Below are positions 37,102 through 47,252 of a stretch of 64,000 nucleotides of DNA, one piece after another; the stretch's first letter is position 1; every line of letters begins with the position of its first letter. Under the pieces are notes generated by a model. The model did no database searches. It saw only the letters and a list, made by a program, of their open reading frames with translations, and had not been told where the DNA came from. A program made the position numbers and the translations under genes. The stretch is from Symplocastrum torsivum CPER-KK1. Its GTDB lineage: Bacteria; Cyanobacteriota; Cyanobacteriia; Cyanobacteriales; Coleofasciculaceae. The stretch lies in NCBI GenBank assembly GCA_019358875.1, contig JAHHIF010000026.1, positions 1 through 64,000 on the forward strand, read 5' to 3'.

Positions 37102-38079
37102 TTACCGTTCTGTAATGATCGCTTCGATTTCTAGATCTAACTCTGAACGGCAGATATCCGAGCGAAGATAGAGGATATGGTCGTCTTCAGACGCAAAAAT
37201 GCTTTGAGAAAACAGGTTGCGGACGTATTCTACATCTTCTAGATGTCTGATATAGACCTTAAAAGTTCGGTCATATTTTGCCGGATCGGGCATAGTTCCG
37301 TGATAACTCAGCCGTTCATGTAATAAACCCATCCGTTCAAATACCAGACTCATGTTGTCAAGAGTGGTATGCAACTGTTCACTAATATTCCTGAGAGTTA
37401 CTGATTCGTGACTCTTAATACTAGCGGTTCCCGATAAATAGCCAACTTGTTTGCCATCCTGATACACTACCGTACCTCGTGCAAAACTCGGCGCTCTTGG
37501 CCCATACTGTTTGGGATAGTGGAAAGCTGGGACTTGTTCAGGATTTTCCGTATTAGTCGCTGTTTCTTTACCTGCGATGAAATAAAGAACCAATTTGTTG
37601 TCGTTGATACCAACGGCTGAGGCAGCAGGCATTTTAACATTGAAATCTTCACCATAGAAGGCTTCAAATGCCAAAGAACGACCCTTGCAAAAAGAACGGT
37701 AGTTTTCTAAGTCAAAGGCTTCTTCGTTAATGTAGGGAACATAGTTCCAGACACGGTATAAGTTCCAGTCTTTGGTCAACTCTAAGAAGTTGAGATAAAT
37801 CTCATAGGCTGACTGTTCTAAAGGAAAGTCTACTTCTTTGACCAATGCTCCAGCGAATCTATCGGCTGTTTCAACGATATGAAACCCTAACTTTTGGTAG
37901 ATTCGTCCCGGCTGAGAAATTATGTACTCTGTATCGTGTTGACCTAAGATAGGGATTTTTACCGATAAGTCAACGGTATTCCCGGTAGTGATGCAAGCCG
38001 TCTGATTCTGACCAAAACGAACGCGAAGGCTTTGGGTTTCTAGACCAACACCTGGAAGAGTTGTAAGGGAAAGAGTCAT
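37102..38079 (-). CDS. FkbO/Hyg5-type chorismatase
   Basis: The 325-residue protein matches chorismatases with a RidA-like fold, formerly called pteridine-dependent dioxygenases. Signatures are FHYPKQYGPRAPSFARGT (about residue 206) and VGYLSGTASIKSHESVTL (about residue 231). Family members convert chorismate to 3-hydroxybenzoate (Hyg5/XanB2) or to dihydroxycyclohexadiene carboxylate (FkbO). Which product is made depends on residues I cannot align by eye. The ATG at 38079 has a GGAGG site 10 bases upstream. It is the first gene of the aromatic cluster. Confidence 0.85.
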   Translation of the reverse strand: MTLSLTTLPGVGLETQSLRVRFGQNQTACITTGNTVDLSVKIPILGQHDTEYIISQPGRIYQKLGFHIVETADRFAGALVKEVDFPLEQSAYEIYLNFLELTKDWNLYRVWNYVPYINEEAFDLENYRSFCKGRSLAFEAFYGEDFNVKMPAASAVGINDNKLVLYFIAGKETATNTENPEQVPAFHYPKQYGPRAPSFARGTVVYQDGKQVGYLSGTASIKSHESVTLRNISEQLHTTLDNMSLVFERMGLLHERLSYHGTMPDPAKYDRTFKVYIRHLEDVEYVRNLFSQSIFASEDDHILYLRSDICRSELDLEIEAIITER

Positions 38080-38643
38080 CTTTGTGACCTCCAAAATAAA
38101 GCAGATACACGGCGAGATATCCACAACTATCTTCTTCTAAAAGACTGGGAACAATAGTTGTAAATAGCTCTCTCGTTCAGAACTGAAAGTTATTTTTGAA
38201 TCACTCTTAAGCGTTGTCGAAAATAATTACACGATCCCCTGGAATTGGATAGAGCTATCTGTAAAACTTTATCAAAACTATATAAAGAAATATTGCGTTT
38301 TTCCTTAAATTGGAGTAGAGCAGACGCAAAAGCCTTTGGCTGTAAGAAGTCGTTAAGTGTTTACAAATAAAAAAAGTTTGCCTTGACGTGTGAAGTCTCG
38401 GCAAAGATTGCTGAATTATGCATAAAACTTTTAATCGTTACAGTTGCCCATGTTGATTGAGACGAGAGGTTCTTAAGTAGTTGCACAAAATTAATTACAC
38501 AAAATCTAGGTGAAATTCTTGCCTGGTAAAGAATCAGTATGTAATTAATTCTGTTTGGTTACTTATTCATCGCCATACCGATGAGGAAGAAGCGATAGTC
38601 GGCGGATACACGCCGATAATCGCCAGTTAAACTGAGGAAATTT
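38080..38643. other. long intergenic region upstream of the aromatic cluster
   Basis: About 560 A/T-rich bases with no convincing gene. It probably contains the promoter for the cluster's first gene. The same-strand MBL gene ends at 38644, upstream of it. No riboswitch or operator was recognised. Confidence 0.5.
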
Positions 38644-39483
38644 CTAGTTTTGAGATTTACTCGTAGGGTCAGCGAACGCTTTGAACTCAACAGCGTCATG
38701 ACTACAGAAGAGGCGCACACCCCTACTATGATCAAGTGATAACTCGCGTAGCCGATCTTGATTAAGGAGCCGCGCCTTGCGATCCACCTCCATCATCCAC
38801 TGGTAAGCACGTAGTCCCGGTGTGCAGTGGCGCTTGGGATTCATCTCGTGCCGATAAAAGTAGGCATCGCCTGCATTCAAGAGCCAACCCTCTGATGTCT
38901 CAATGGCAATACCAGCATGACCTCGCGTGTGACCAGCAAGCGGAATTAGGAGAATCTCCGGAGGCAGTCCATCAAGGTTACGGACTGCCTCAAAACCGAA
39001 CCAGGGTTCACCCCCTGCTGAATAGTACTGCCAGTGTTTGACTTCATCCCACTGTCCTGGCCGATAGCGCCGACTGGCGATGAAACCGCCCCGATCCTGT
39101 GCGGCATCCATTTCAACCTGCATAATGTGTACCGTTGCTTCAGGGAAATCCTCTAGACCGCCTGCATGATCGAAATCGAGATGGGTTAGCACAATGTGCC
39201 GCACATCACTTGCAGAAAATCCGAGTTGCTCAACCTGATGGATCGCCGTGTACTTGCGCTCAAACTGGATGTTATTAAAGTGGATGAAAAATGGACTAAG
39301 CCGTGAGTAAGGCGACTGAACATCACGCAGTCCAAAACCAGTATCAATGAGAACCAGTCCCTGATTTGTTTCAACGAGCAGGCAGTGGCAGACAAGGCGA
39401 GCCGTTAGCCCAGGGCTGAACCCATCGAAGAGTGCCCCGCCTATCGGACACATGCAGCCGCAGTTGAGATGATGAATTCGCAT
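38644..39483 (-). CDS. MBL-fold hydrolase (AHL-lactonase-like)
   Basis: A 279-residue metallo-beta-lactamase-fold protein. The metal-binding motif is VLTHLDFDHAGG (about residue 97), with further ligands at LAGHTRGHAG (about residue 186) and LNAGDAYF. The N terminus (HHLNCGCMCPIGG) and overall layout resemble AttM/AiiA-like lactonases. The substrate is not known. It overlaps none of its neighbours and lies 26 bases downstream of the alcohol dehydrogenase gene on the same strand. Confidence 0.83.
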   Translation of the reverse strand: MRIHHLNCGCMCPIGGALFDGFSPGLTARLVCHCLLVETNQGLVLIDTGFGLRDVQSPYSRLSPFFIHFNNIQFERKYTAIHQVEQLGFSASDVRHIVLTHLDFDHAGGLEDFPEATVHIMQVEMDAAQDRGGFIASRRYRPGQWDEVKHWQYYSAGGEPWFGFEAVRNLDGLPPEILLIPLAGHTRGHAGIAIETSEGWLLNAGDAYFYRHEMNPKRHCTPGLRAYQWMMEVDRKARLLNQDRLRELSLDHSRGVRLFCSHDAVEFKAFADPTSKSQN

Positions 39484-39509
39484 GAATACTCTATTACGTC
39501 TCTGACTGC

Positions 39510-40676
39510 TTAGGGTTTGAGGACAATTTTGATGCAGTTGTCTTTTTTGTCCTTGAAAATCTCGTAGCCGTGCGGGGCTTGCTCTAGTGGTAGACGGTGG
39601 GTGATCACGAACGATGGATCGATATCGCCATTTTGAACATGATCTAGTAACGGCTGCAAGTATCGATGAACGTGTGTTTGCCCTGTTTTCATGGTTAAGC
39701 CTTTGTTCATAAAAGCACCCATCGGCATTTTGTCTACAAAGCCTGTGTAAACACCGGGAACCGATACCGTACCCCCTTTGCGACAGGCAACGATCGCTTG
39801 ACGCAACACATTGGGTCGGTCAGTTTCTAAACGCACCGCTTGCTTGGCTTTGTCATAGAAGCCTTCCAAACCCAGTCCGTGAGCTTCCATTCCTACCGCA
39901 TCCATTACCGAGTCGGGACCACGCCCACCTGTCATCTCCTTCAGGGCTTCACCCACCTCGATTTCCTCATAGTTCAAGACTTCTGCCCCACCTTCTTTCG
40001 CCATCTGGAGACGTTCGGGAACGCGATCAATCGCAATGACACGCCCAGCACCCAGCATAAAGGCACTTCTAATAGCAAACTGCCCAACCGGTCCACAACC
40101 CCAAATCGCAACAGTATCTCCTGGCTCAATGTCACAGTTTTCTGCTGCCATATATCCGGTAGGAAAGATATCGGTGAAAAATAGGACTTGTTCGTCTGTT
40201 AGTCCATCGGGAATCTTGAACAAACCAACATCAGCAAAGGGAACACGGGCATACTCCGCTTGACCTCCCGCGTAGCCCCCTGTCAGATGGGAGTAGCCGA
40301 AAAGTCCCGATGGGGAATGACCCATCATTTGTTCTGCCATCCAAGCATTGGGGTTGGAGTTATCGCACAGTGACCATAAACTGCGGTTGCAGAAGAAACA
40401 CGATCCGCAGGAAATGGTAAAGGGGACAACTACGCGATCGCCTACTTTCACATTCTTAACGCTACTGCCTAGCTCAACGACTTCTCCCATGAATTCATGA
40501 CCCAGAATGTCGCCCGGTTTCATGGTTGGGTTGTAGCCGTCATAAAGATGTAAATCAGAACCACAGATTGCTGTTGACGTGATTTTAACAATCGCATCAC
40601 GCGGATTAATAATTTTTGGGTCGGGTACGGTTTCGACTTGCACATTGTGAGTACCTTCCCAGCAAACTGCTTTCAT
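39510..40676 (-). CDS. zinc-dependent alcohol dehydrogenase (formaldehyde dehydrogenase-like)
   Basis: A medium-chain dehydrogenase of 388 residues. The catalytic-zinc ligands are in ICGSDLHLYDG and GHEFMGEV. The structural-zinc Cys cluster CGSCFFCNRSLWSLC (about residue 90) and the NAD-binding loop WGCGPVGQFA (about residue 190) are intact. It resembles glutathione-independent formaldehyde/aldehyde dehydrogenases. With the next SDR and MBL genes it may form a detoxification group. Confidence 0.88.
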   Translation of the reverse strand: MKAVCWEGTHNVQVETVPDPKIINPRDAIVKITSTAICGSDLHLYDGYNPTMKPGDILGHEFMGEVVELGSSVKNVKVGDRVVVPFTISCGSCFFCNRSLWSLCDNSNPNAWMAEQMMGHSPSGLFGYSHLTGGYAGGQAEYARVPFADVGLFKIPDGLTDEQVLFFTDIFPTGYMAAENCDIEPGDTVAIWGCGPVGQFAIRSAFMLGAGRVIAIDRVPERLQMAKEGGAEVLNYEEIEVGEALKEMTGGRGPDSVMDAVGMEAHGLGLEGFYDKAKQAVRLETDRPNVLRQAIVACRKGGTVSVPGVYTGFVDKMPMGAFMNKGLTMKTGQTHVHRYLQPLLDHVQNGDIDPSFVITHRLPLEQAPHGYEIFKDKKDNCIKIVLKP

Positions 40677-40755
40677 CTATTTAAATTCCTAAAGTGTATT
40701 TCGATGTTCTTGACAAATCGTGGAGTCCTCAAGCGATGAGAGTTCAACCTAAGGA

Positions 40756-41616
40756 TTAGCCGTTGACGACTGTACCGCCGTTGGGATGCAAGATTTGACC
40801 CGACATATAAGAGGAGTCATCGGAAGCCAAAAACACATAGCTGGGGGCAACTTCTTCCGGTTGACCAGCGCGTGACATAGGTACTTGCTTACCGAATTTC
40901 TCAACTTTGTCTTCGGGGAAAGTAGCAGGAATTAGTGGTGTCCAAATTGGTCCGGGAGCAACACCATTAACACGAATTCCCTTTTCAATTAAGCTCTGTG
41001 ACAGTGAGCGGGTAAAGGCAACAATTGCACCTTTAGTGGCAGAGTAATCAAGCAGTTCAGGGCTGCCCTTGTATGCTGTTACCGAGGTCGTGTTAATGAT
41101 GGCGCTTCCCTCTTTGAGGTGGGGTAGTGCCGCTTTAGTTAGATAAAACATCGAGAAGATGTTGGTACGGAAGGTGTGTTCTAGCTGTTCTGAGGTAATG
41201 TCCTCAATGCTATTCTGGGGATGCTGTTCAGCGGCATTGTTGATCAGAATATCCAGACGACCGAACTGATCAATGGTCTGTTGCACAACTTGCTGGCAGA
41301 ATGATTCATCTCCAAGATCTCCGGCAATCGGTAGGCAGTTGCGCCCTAATTCTTTAACCATTTGCTTCGTCTTTTCGGCATCTTCGTGTTCATTTAAGTA
41401 CACGATCGCCATATTGGCTCCTTCTTTGGCAAATGCGATCGCAACGGCTCGACCAATACCACTATCACCCCCAGTAATCAGTGCAACTTTCCCTAATAGT
41501 TTGTTACTACCTTGATACTTAGAATCATCTGCCTTAGGCTTCGGAGTCATTTGCTCTTCGCTACCAGGTTGTTGTTCCTGATGTTGTGGCGGTTGTAGCT
41601 GTTGCTCTGTTGGCAT
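40756..41616 (-). CDS. SDR oxidoreductase (YghA/glucose-1-dehydrogenase-like)
   Basis: A classical short-chain dehydrogenase with a polar N-terminal extension (MPTEQQLQPPQHQEQQPGSE). The cofactor motif is ITGGDSGIGRAVA, the catalytic Ser-Tyr-Lys are in INTTSVTAYKG and LDYSATKGA, and the C terminus is SGQILHPNGG. ATG at 41616 has a perfect AGGAGG site and is preferred to a start 15 codons upstream. Family members are often stress-induced. It lies 80 bases upstream of the alcohol dehydrogenase gene. Confidence 0.88.
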   Translation of the reverse strand: MPTEQQLQPPQHQEQQPGSEEQMTPKPKADDSKYQGSNKLLGKVALITGGDSGIGRAVAIAFAKEGANMAIVYLNEHEDAEKTKQMVKELGRNCLPIAGDLGDESFCQQVVQQTIDQFGRLDILINNAAEQHPQNSIEDITSEQLEHTFRTNIFSMFYLTKAALPHLKEGSAIINTTSVTAYKGSPELLDYSATKGAIVAFTRSLSQSLIEKGIRVNGVAPGPIWTPLIPATFPEDKVEKFGKQVPMSRAGQPEEVAPSYVFLASDDSSYMSGQILHPNGGTVVNG

Positions 41617-41988
41617 AATATCCTCCTTGCTTGTCTCAATAGAGACTCTTAACATCCGCAAGGTTATCTACTCTAAGTAGAAGCAGAATCAATCTTTGGC
41701 TGGAAAAGTGACTATGTTTGATTACTCCTGAGGAAATAGACAAATTATGAGAACTCTACCTTCAATAGGAGAGTACTATTACTGATTATTTTTCAAACCA
41801 CTGGTAATTCAGGCTTACTTCAAATGAGCGGTGCAGTAGCTGTAGGAAAATTTTGTAATCAGGGATACAGTAGTTTTTACCTCTATTCCAAAAGATAGAA
41901 CTTAACATTCGATGAGGTACAGTACTTTTGGAAGAAGAGAGAGCAAAAGAGTTTCTTTAGGTTAATAGTTAGCTTTATAAAAAGCAAA

Positions 41989-42012
41989 AGCCGCCTCCAT
42001 ACAGAGACGGCT
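41989..42012 (-). terminator. intrinsic terminator of the groESL operon
   Basis: On the minus strand AGCCGTCTC and GAGGCGGCT form a 9-bp stem with one U-G pair and a 6-base loop. It is followed by TTTTGCTTTTT. It lies 78 bases after the groEL stop codon. The rest of the 41617-42089 gap shows no gene. Confidence 0.88.
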
Positions 42013-42089
42013 TGATTTATTGCTGATTTAGCTTAAGATACGTGACCTCTAGTAGAAGCAATATCTCGATTGCTTTTACCGACTAACTC

Positions 42090-43727
<1,638 letters not shown>

Positions 43728-43835
43728 ATATGTTTAGTTCAGTCAGTAAAAGAACTATTTGTGAAAGGGTCAGTGGTTAGGGTTCAGTTGCTATTAGTCG
43801 CTTGCAACTGACAAAAAAGCTAATCGCTTGCCTAC

Positions 43836-44147
43836 TTAAGAAACGATGGCGAGAATATCTTTTTCCGATAGCAAGACGTACTCGTCGGTACCTAGCTTGA
43901 TATCGGTACCAGCGTACTTGGAATAAAGAACCTTGTCGCCAACTTTGACTTCAGGTTCAGCGCGGGAGCCATCGTCGTTGCGCTTCCCAGGGCCAGTTGC
44001 GACGATTTCCCCAATTTGGGGCTTCTCTTTTGCGTTGTCGGGTAACAAAATGCCCCCGGCAGTTTTCTCTTCAGCAGCGCTCACCTTCACGAAGACGCGA
44101 TCGCCCAACGGTTTAACGGTGGAAACACTCAGAGATACAGCGGCCAT
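43836..44147 (-). CDS. groS: co-chaperonin GroES
   Basis: The 103-residue lid of GroEL. The mobile loop (EEKTAGGILLPDNAKEKP) and PLGDRVFVKV are typical, as is the end ILAIVS. An AGGAGA ribosome site precedes the ATG. A perfect CIRCE operator lies 34 bases upstream, so the operon should be repressed by HrcA until heat stress. Confidence 0.98.
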   Translation of the reverse strand: MAAVSLSVSTVKPLGDRVFVKVSAAEEKTAGGILLPDNAKEKPQIGEIVATGPGKRNDDGSRAEPEVKVGDKVLYSKYAGTDIKLGTDEYVLLSEKDILAIVS

Positions 44148-44180
44148 ACAAATCTCTCCTGTCTACTTCTTTCGGCTGAG

Positions 44181-44207
44181 TTAGCACTCTCAGCTCCTGA
44201 GTGCTAA
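44181..44207 (-). promoter_or_regulatory. CIRCE operator (HrcA site)
   Basis: TTAGCACTC (44181-44189), a 9-base spacer, then GAGTGCTAA (44199-44207): an exact match to the CIRCE consensus, located just upstream of groES. The rest of the 44148-44500 gap shows no gene. Confidence 0.97.
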
Positions 44208-44500
44208 TTTACTCAACCTGAGCAGGTAATTGCAACAAATTTTCCTGTACGGGTTCCCGAACTAACAGCTCAGTTATACCTACAATTCATGTAGGGAGGC
44301 ACTTAGATAGCCATTGAAGGAATTTTATTTGTATAGAAAGACCAGACACCTTTGCTCCAGAACTAAGTAAGAATACTTAAAACTTAGAGGTGGTTGACTC
44401 ACAGCTAGTATCCAACTACCTCAATCCGGGGGTAGATATAGTATTAGCCGGGGCGCTTAAGCGTCTGTGGGGAAAAATTTAAGTCAACTATTCAGTAGCT

Positions 44501-45016
44501 ATGCAAGCCAACAAAACTGACGATAATCTAGCGGAATCATGCAGCTGTGAAGCCTTAAACACAAATAGTGCTTCAGACAAAAGCGCATTGACAGCTTGTA
44601 TTAAAAGCTTGGGAATCAATCAAATTCAGCGACATATTTTTATTTGTGCTGATCAAACTAAACCCAAATGCTGCTCAAAAGAAGCTGGTCTAGAAGCCTG
44701 GGACTACTTAAAAAAGCGCCTCAAAGAGTTAAACCTCGATCAACCAACTGACTCTCAACCAAGCGGTGTCTTCCGCACAAAAGCAAATTGTCTACGAGTT
44801 TGTGCCTCTGGTCCACTCATGGTAATTTACCCAGATGGTGTATGGTATCGCAATGCGACACCGGATGTGATTGAACGGATTATTCAGGAGCATTTGATTG
44901 GGAACCAGATTGTGGAAGACTATGCGATCGCAATTCATCCATTACCACAAATTGTCCAATCCCCAACTCATGCCTTAGAGAAGATAAAACAAACCGACGA
45001 AATTCTTTCTGAATAG
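44501..45016 (+). CDS. thioredoxin-like [2Fe-2S] ferredoxin domain protein
   Basis: The 171-residue protein has a thioredoxin-like ferredoxin domain. IFICADQTKPKCC (about residue 49) and CLRVCASGPLMVIYPDG (about residue 99) supply the four cluster Cys, with YRNATPDVIERIIQEHLI as the family's C-terminal helix. Such proteins carry electrons or sense redox state. The ~35-residue N-terminal stretch is poorly conserved. No partner is obvious among its neighbours. Confidence 0.85.
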   Translation: MQANKTDDNLAESCSCEALNTNSASDKSALTACIKSLGINQIQRHIFICADQTKPKCCSKEAGLEAWDYLKKRLKELNLDQPTDSQPSGVFRTKANCLRVCASGPLMVIYPDGVWYRNATPDVIERIIQEHLIGNQIVEDYAIAIHPLPQIVQSPTHALEKIKQTDEILSE

Positions 45017-45106
45017 ATAGAACAGGCACCTTATTATCATCGTTCCTGATAAATTAACATAGTACTTACTGTGTATAATTCCATTCATTCCTCTACTGCC
45101 TTTCTT

Positions 45107-45142
45107 GCGATAGCGAAGCGAGTAAAGCGAAGCGCAGATCGC
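45107..45142. repeat. interspersed palindromic repeat, copy 1
   Basis: GCGATAGCGAAGCGAG ... AGCGAAGCGCAGATCGC. Read on the minus strand it has GCGATCTGCGCTTCGCT at one end and CTTCGCTATCGC at the other. The same blocks are found in copy 2 at 54380. It lies in the 287-base gap between the ferredoxin-like and response-regulator genes. Confidence 0.6.
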
Positions 45143-45303
45143 ATCCAAATAAATCTTGCTCCTAAGCAAGTGATGGCAGAGATTCTCGACTTGTATAACT
45201 TCGGCTGTAGCGAATTTCGTAGCGTTTAAACAGTCTTGCGGATAATGACAAAACAAAAAACTAATTAATCTCAGCAAGCAAAGCATAACAAGTATCACAA
45301 GTT

Positions 45304-45951
45304 ATGAAAGAAAATGGTGTTAGAGATAACAAGCGACTGCTGCTGATTGATGATGACCCCAACCTTATCTTGCTAGTTAAGGATTACCTAGAGTTTCGGG
45401 GATATGAAGTCGTCACGGCTGAGAATGGTCGAGAGGCACTAGAGGTTCTAGAGCAAGACATTCCTGACATGATCATCTGTGATGTCATGATGCCAGAGAT
45501 GGATGGCTATGCATTAGTCGAGCATGTCAGACAAGACCCCCGTACCAGTTGGATTCCAGTACTATTCCTCTCGGCAAAAGGTCAAAGCCAAGACCGAGTA
45601 AGAGGACTTAACACAGGTGCTGATGTCTATATGGTGAAGCCATTTGAGCCAGAAGAACTCGTAGCGCAGGTGGAATCATCACTCAAGCAAGCCACTCGCT
45701 TGATTCATCACTCTAACGCTACCGCAGACGCTGCACCTAGAATTCAGGTGCCTTTTGATGTAGAGCTGACACCAACAGAACTAAAGGTTGTTCAATTCGT
45801 CGCACGGGGGATGGCGAATCGAGAAATTGCTGAGCAAATGAATGTAAGCCAGCGAACCATAGAGAGTCATGTTTCCAATATGCTGGGCAAAACAGGTCTC
45901 CACAACCGCACCGAGTTGGCACGCTGGGCGATTGAAACTAGTATGGCTTGA
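45304..45951 (+). CDS. NarL-family response regulator (Rre1/Ycf29-like)
   Basis: A two-domain transcription regulator of 215 residues. The receiver domain has the acidic pair IDDDPN, the phospho-acceptor Asp in MIICDVMMPEMDGYAL (about residue 60), and the conserved Lys in MVKPFEPEEL. The C-terminal LuxR-type helix-turn-helix is LTPTELKVVQFVARG ... NVSQRTIESHVSNML. The pattern resembles cyanobacterial Rre1 (chloroplast Ycf29), a stress regulator paired with Hik2. This assignment is by resemblance only. No kinase gene is adjacent. Confidence 0.88.
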   Translation: MKENGVRDNKRLLLIDDDPNLILLVKDYLEFRGYEVVTAENGREALEVLEQDIPDMIICDVMMPEMDGYALVEHVRQDPRTSWIPVLFLSAKGQSQDRVRGLNTGADVYMVKPFEPEELVAQVESSLKQATRLIHHSNATADAAPRIQVPFDVELTPTELKVVQFVARGMANREIAEQMNVSQRTIESHVSNMLGKTGLHNRTELARWAIETSMA

Positions 45952-46017
45952 AGTGGTTGTTGGTTGTTTGCAAAACTCATCTACTAAAAACTAAAAACTA
46001 ACAACTAACAACCACTT
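45951..46017. terminator. STRR hairpin between convergent genes
   Basis: AAGTGGTTGTTGGTTGTT (45951-45968) pairs with AACAACTAACAACCACTT (46000-46017) with one mismatch (G-T-type in one strand's RNA). The arms touch both stop codons. The heptamer pattern matches the other STRR elements. A transcription-ending role is inferred. Confidence 0.6.
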
Positions 46018-46360
46018 ACCAACCATCTTTTTCTGTATCTAATTCCCCCCAAATTTCCAAATCCATTTCATCTAAGTAGATTAAAGCGCTTTGTATTTGG
46101 GGACTTGTACCTCGCAGTTCCAGGTCAAACCAGCCATCATCTCGCGCATTCGCGCCCAAGAGAGCAGCGGCAATATTCACCGTTACGCCATGGTGAGAAA
46201 CCAGCCGCGAGATGACAGGTTCATCGTTGTACTCTTTGGGAATGCGAACACGGATGCGAGTGTGAGTGGGTCTACTAGAACCTGGAGTCTCGTTTTCTTC
46301 AGTTAGTTGAAGCGGTTCCAGTAGCTTCTCTTGAAAGTTATCAATGCCATGCGTGGTCAT
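46016..46360 (-). CDS. NIL domain protein in the sulfate transport operon
   Basis: The 114-residue soluble protein is a stand-alone NIL (ACT-like) domain: RIRVRIPKEYNDEPVISRLVS, then HHGVTVNIAAALLG and QIQSALIYLDEMDLEIWG. NIL domains normally lie at the C terminus of methionine-importer ATPases and bind effectors. A perfect AGGAGG precedes the ATG. It lies 14 bases downstream of cysW, where the ATPase gene cysA might be expected. A sulfur-sensing role is inferred. Confidence 0.85.
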   Translation of the reverse strand: MTTHGIDNFQEKLLEPLQLTEENETPGSSRPTHTRIRVRIPKEYNDEPVISRLVSHHGVTVNIAAALLGANARDDGWFDLELRGTSPQIQSALIYLDEMDLEIWGELDTEKDGW

Positions 46361-46373
46361 GGTTGCCTCCTTT

Positions 46374-47252
46374 TTAAGTGTCCTTAATACGGGTTCTACG
46401 CTCTAGAATTTCTTTGAGTACGAGAGTAACTAAGGCAAGTCCTGCAAGCAGAACAGCAGCTGAGTAGGCAGATTGAGTGGCATACTGCTTGTAAGCTTCT
46501 TCAACAAACAGGGGTAGGGTTTGAGTTTTGCGGGCAAGGTTGCCAGAGACAACGGATACTGCCCCAAATTCACCCATGGTTCTGGCGTTGGTTAGGAGAA
46601 CACCATATAACAGACCCCAGCGGATGTTAGGGAGAGTCACACGCCAGAAGATTTGCCAATCCTGAGCGCCTAAGGTTTTAGCGGCTTCTTCTTGCTCAGC
46701 ACCAGCATCTTCTAGAACAGGAATGACTTCACGGGCGACAAAGGGGAGAGTGATAAACGAACTTGCCAGTACCATTGCAGGCATCGCGAAAATAATCTTG
46801 ATGTTATGTGCCTCTAACCAAGGACCAAACCAACCATTGCGCCCATAGAGCAGCACTATCATTAGACCAGCCACAACAGGAGATACGGCAAAGGGGATGT
46901 CTAAGAGGCTAATCAGAAAGGTTCGACCCCGAAATTGATTCCGCGCAATTACCCAAGCGGCACAAAGTCCAAATACGGTATTTATGGGTACGACAATCAG
47001 AGCAATAATTACGGTAAGCCAAACAGCGTGGGCGAAAGCCGATTCCGTCAAGTTACCGAAGAAGGGGCCAAAACCTTGTTTAAAAGCTTGGACAAAGACG
47101 TTGAGGGCAGGAATGAATAAGACTAGCGCTAAATATGCGATCGCCACAAGAATCAAAGCAATCTTTACCCAACTACCTTCACGTTTTTGGGAAGCTGGCG
47201 GAGTATCCAGTGACTCTGGATTAAACGATTTTCCTACTACATTAGAGTTCAT
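46374..47252 (-). CDS. cysW: sulfate ABC transporter permease CysW
   Basis: An inner-membrane subunit of the sulfate/thiosulfate importer. The 292-residue protein has six hydrophobic segments, with the ABC-permease EAA loop DAGAEQEEAAKTLGAQDWQ (about residue 183). TNARTMGEFGAVSVVSGN near residue 223 is the CysW signature. Its start overlaps the cysT end by 11 bases, which suggests translational coupling. The partner ATPase CysA is not in this window. Confidence 0.93.
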   Translation of the reverse strand: MNSNVVGKSFNPESLDTPPASQKREGSWVKIALILVAIAYLALVLFIPALNVFVQAFKQGFGPFFGNLTESAFAHAVWLTVIIALIVVPINTVFGLCAAWVIARNQFRGRTFLISLLDIPFAVSPVVAGLMIVLLYGRNGWFGPWLEAHNIKIIFAMPAMVLASSFITLPFVAREVIPVLEDAGAEQEEAAKTLGAQDWQIFWRVTLPNIRWGLLYGVLLTNARTMGEFGAVSVVSGNLARKTQTLPLFVEEAYKQYATQSAYSAAVLLAGLALVTLVLKEILERRTRIKDT

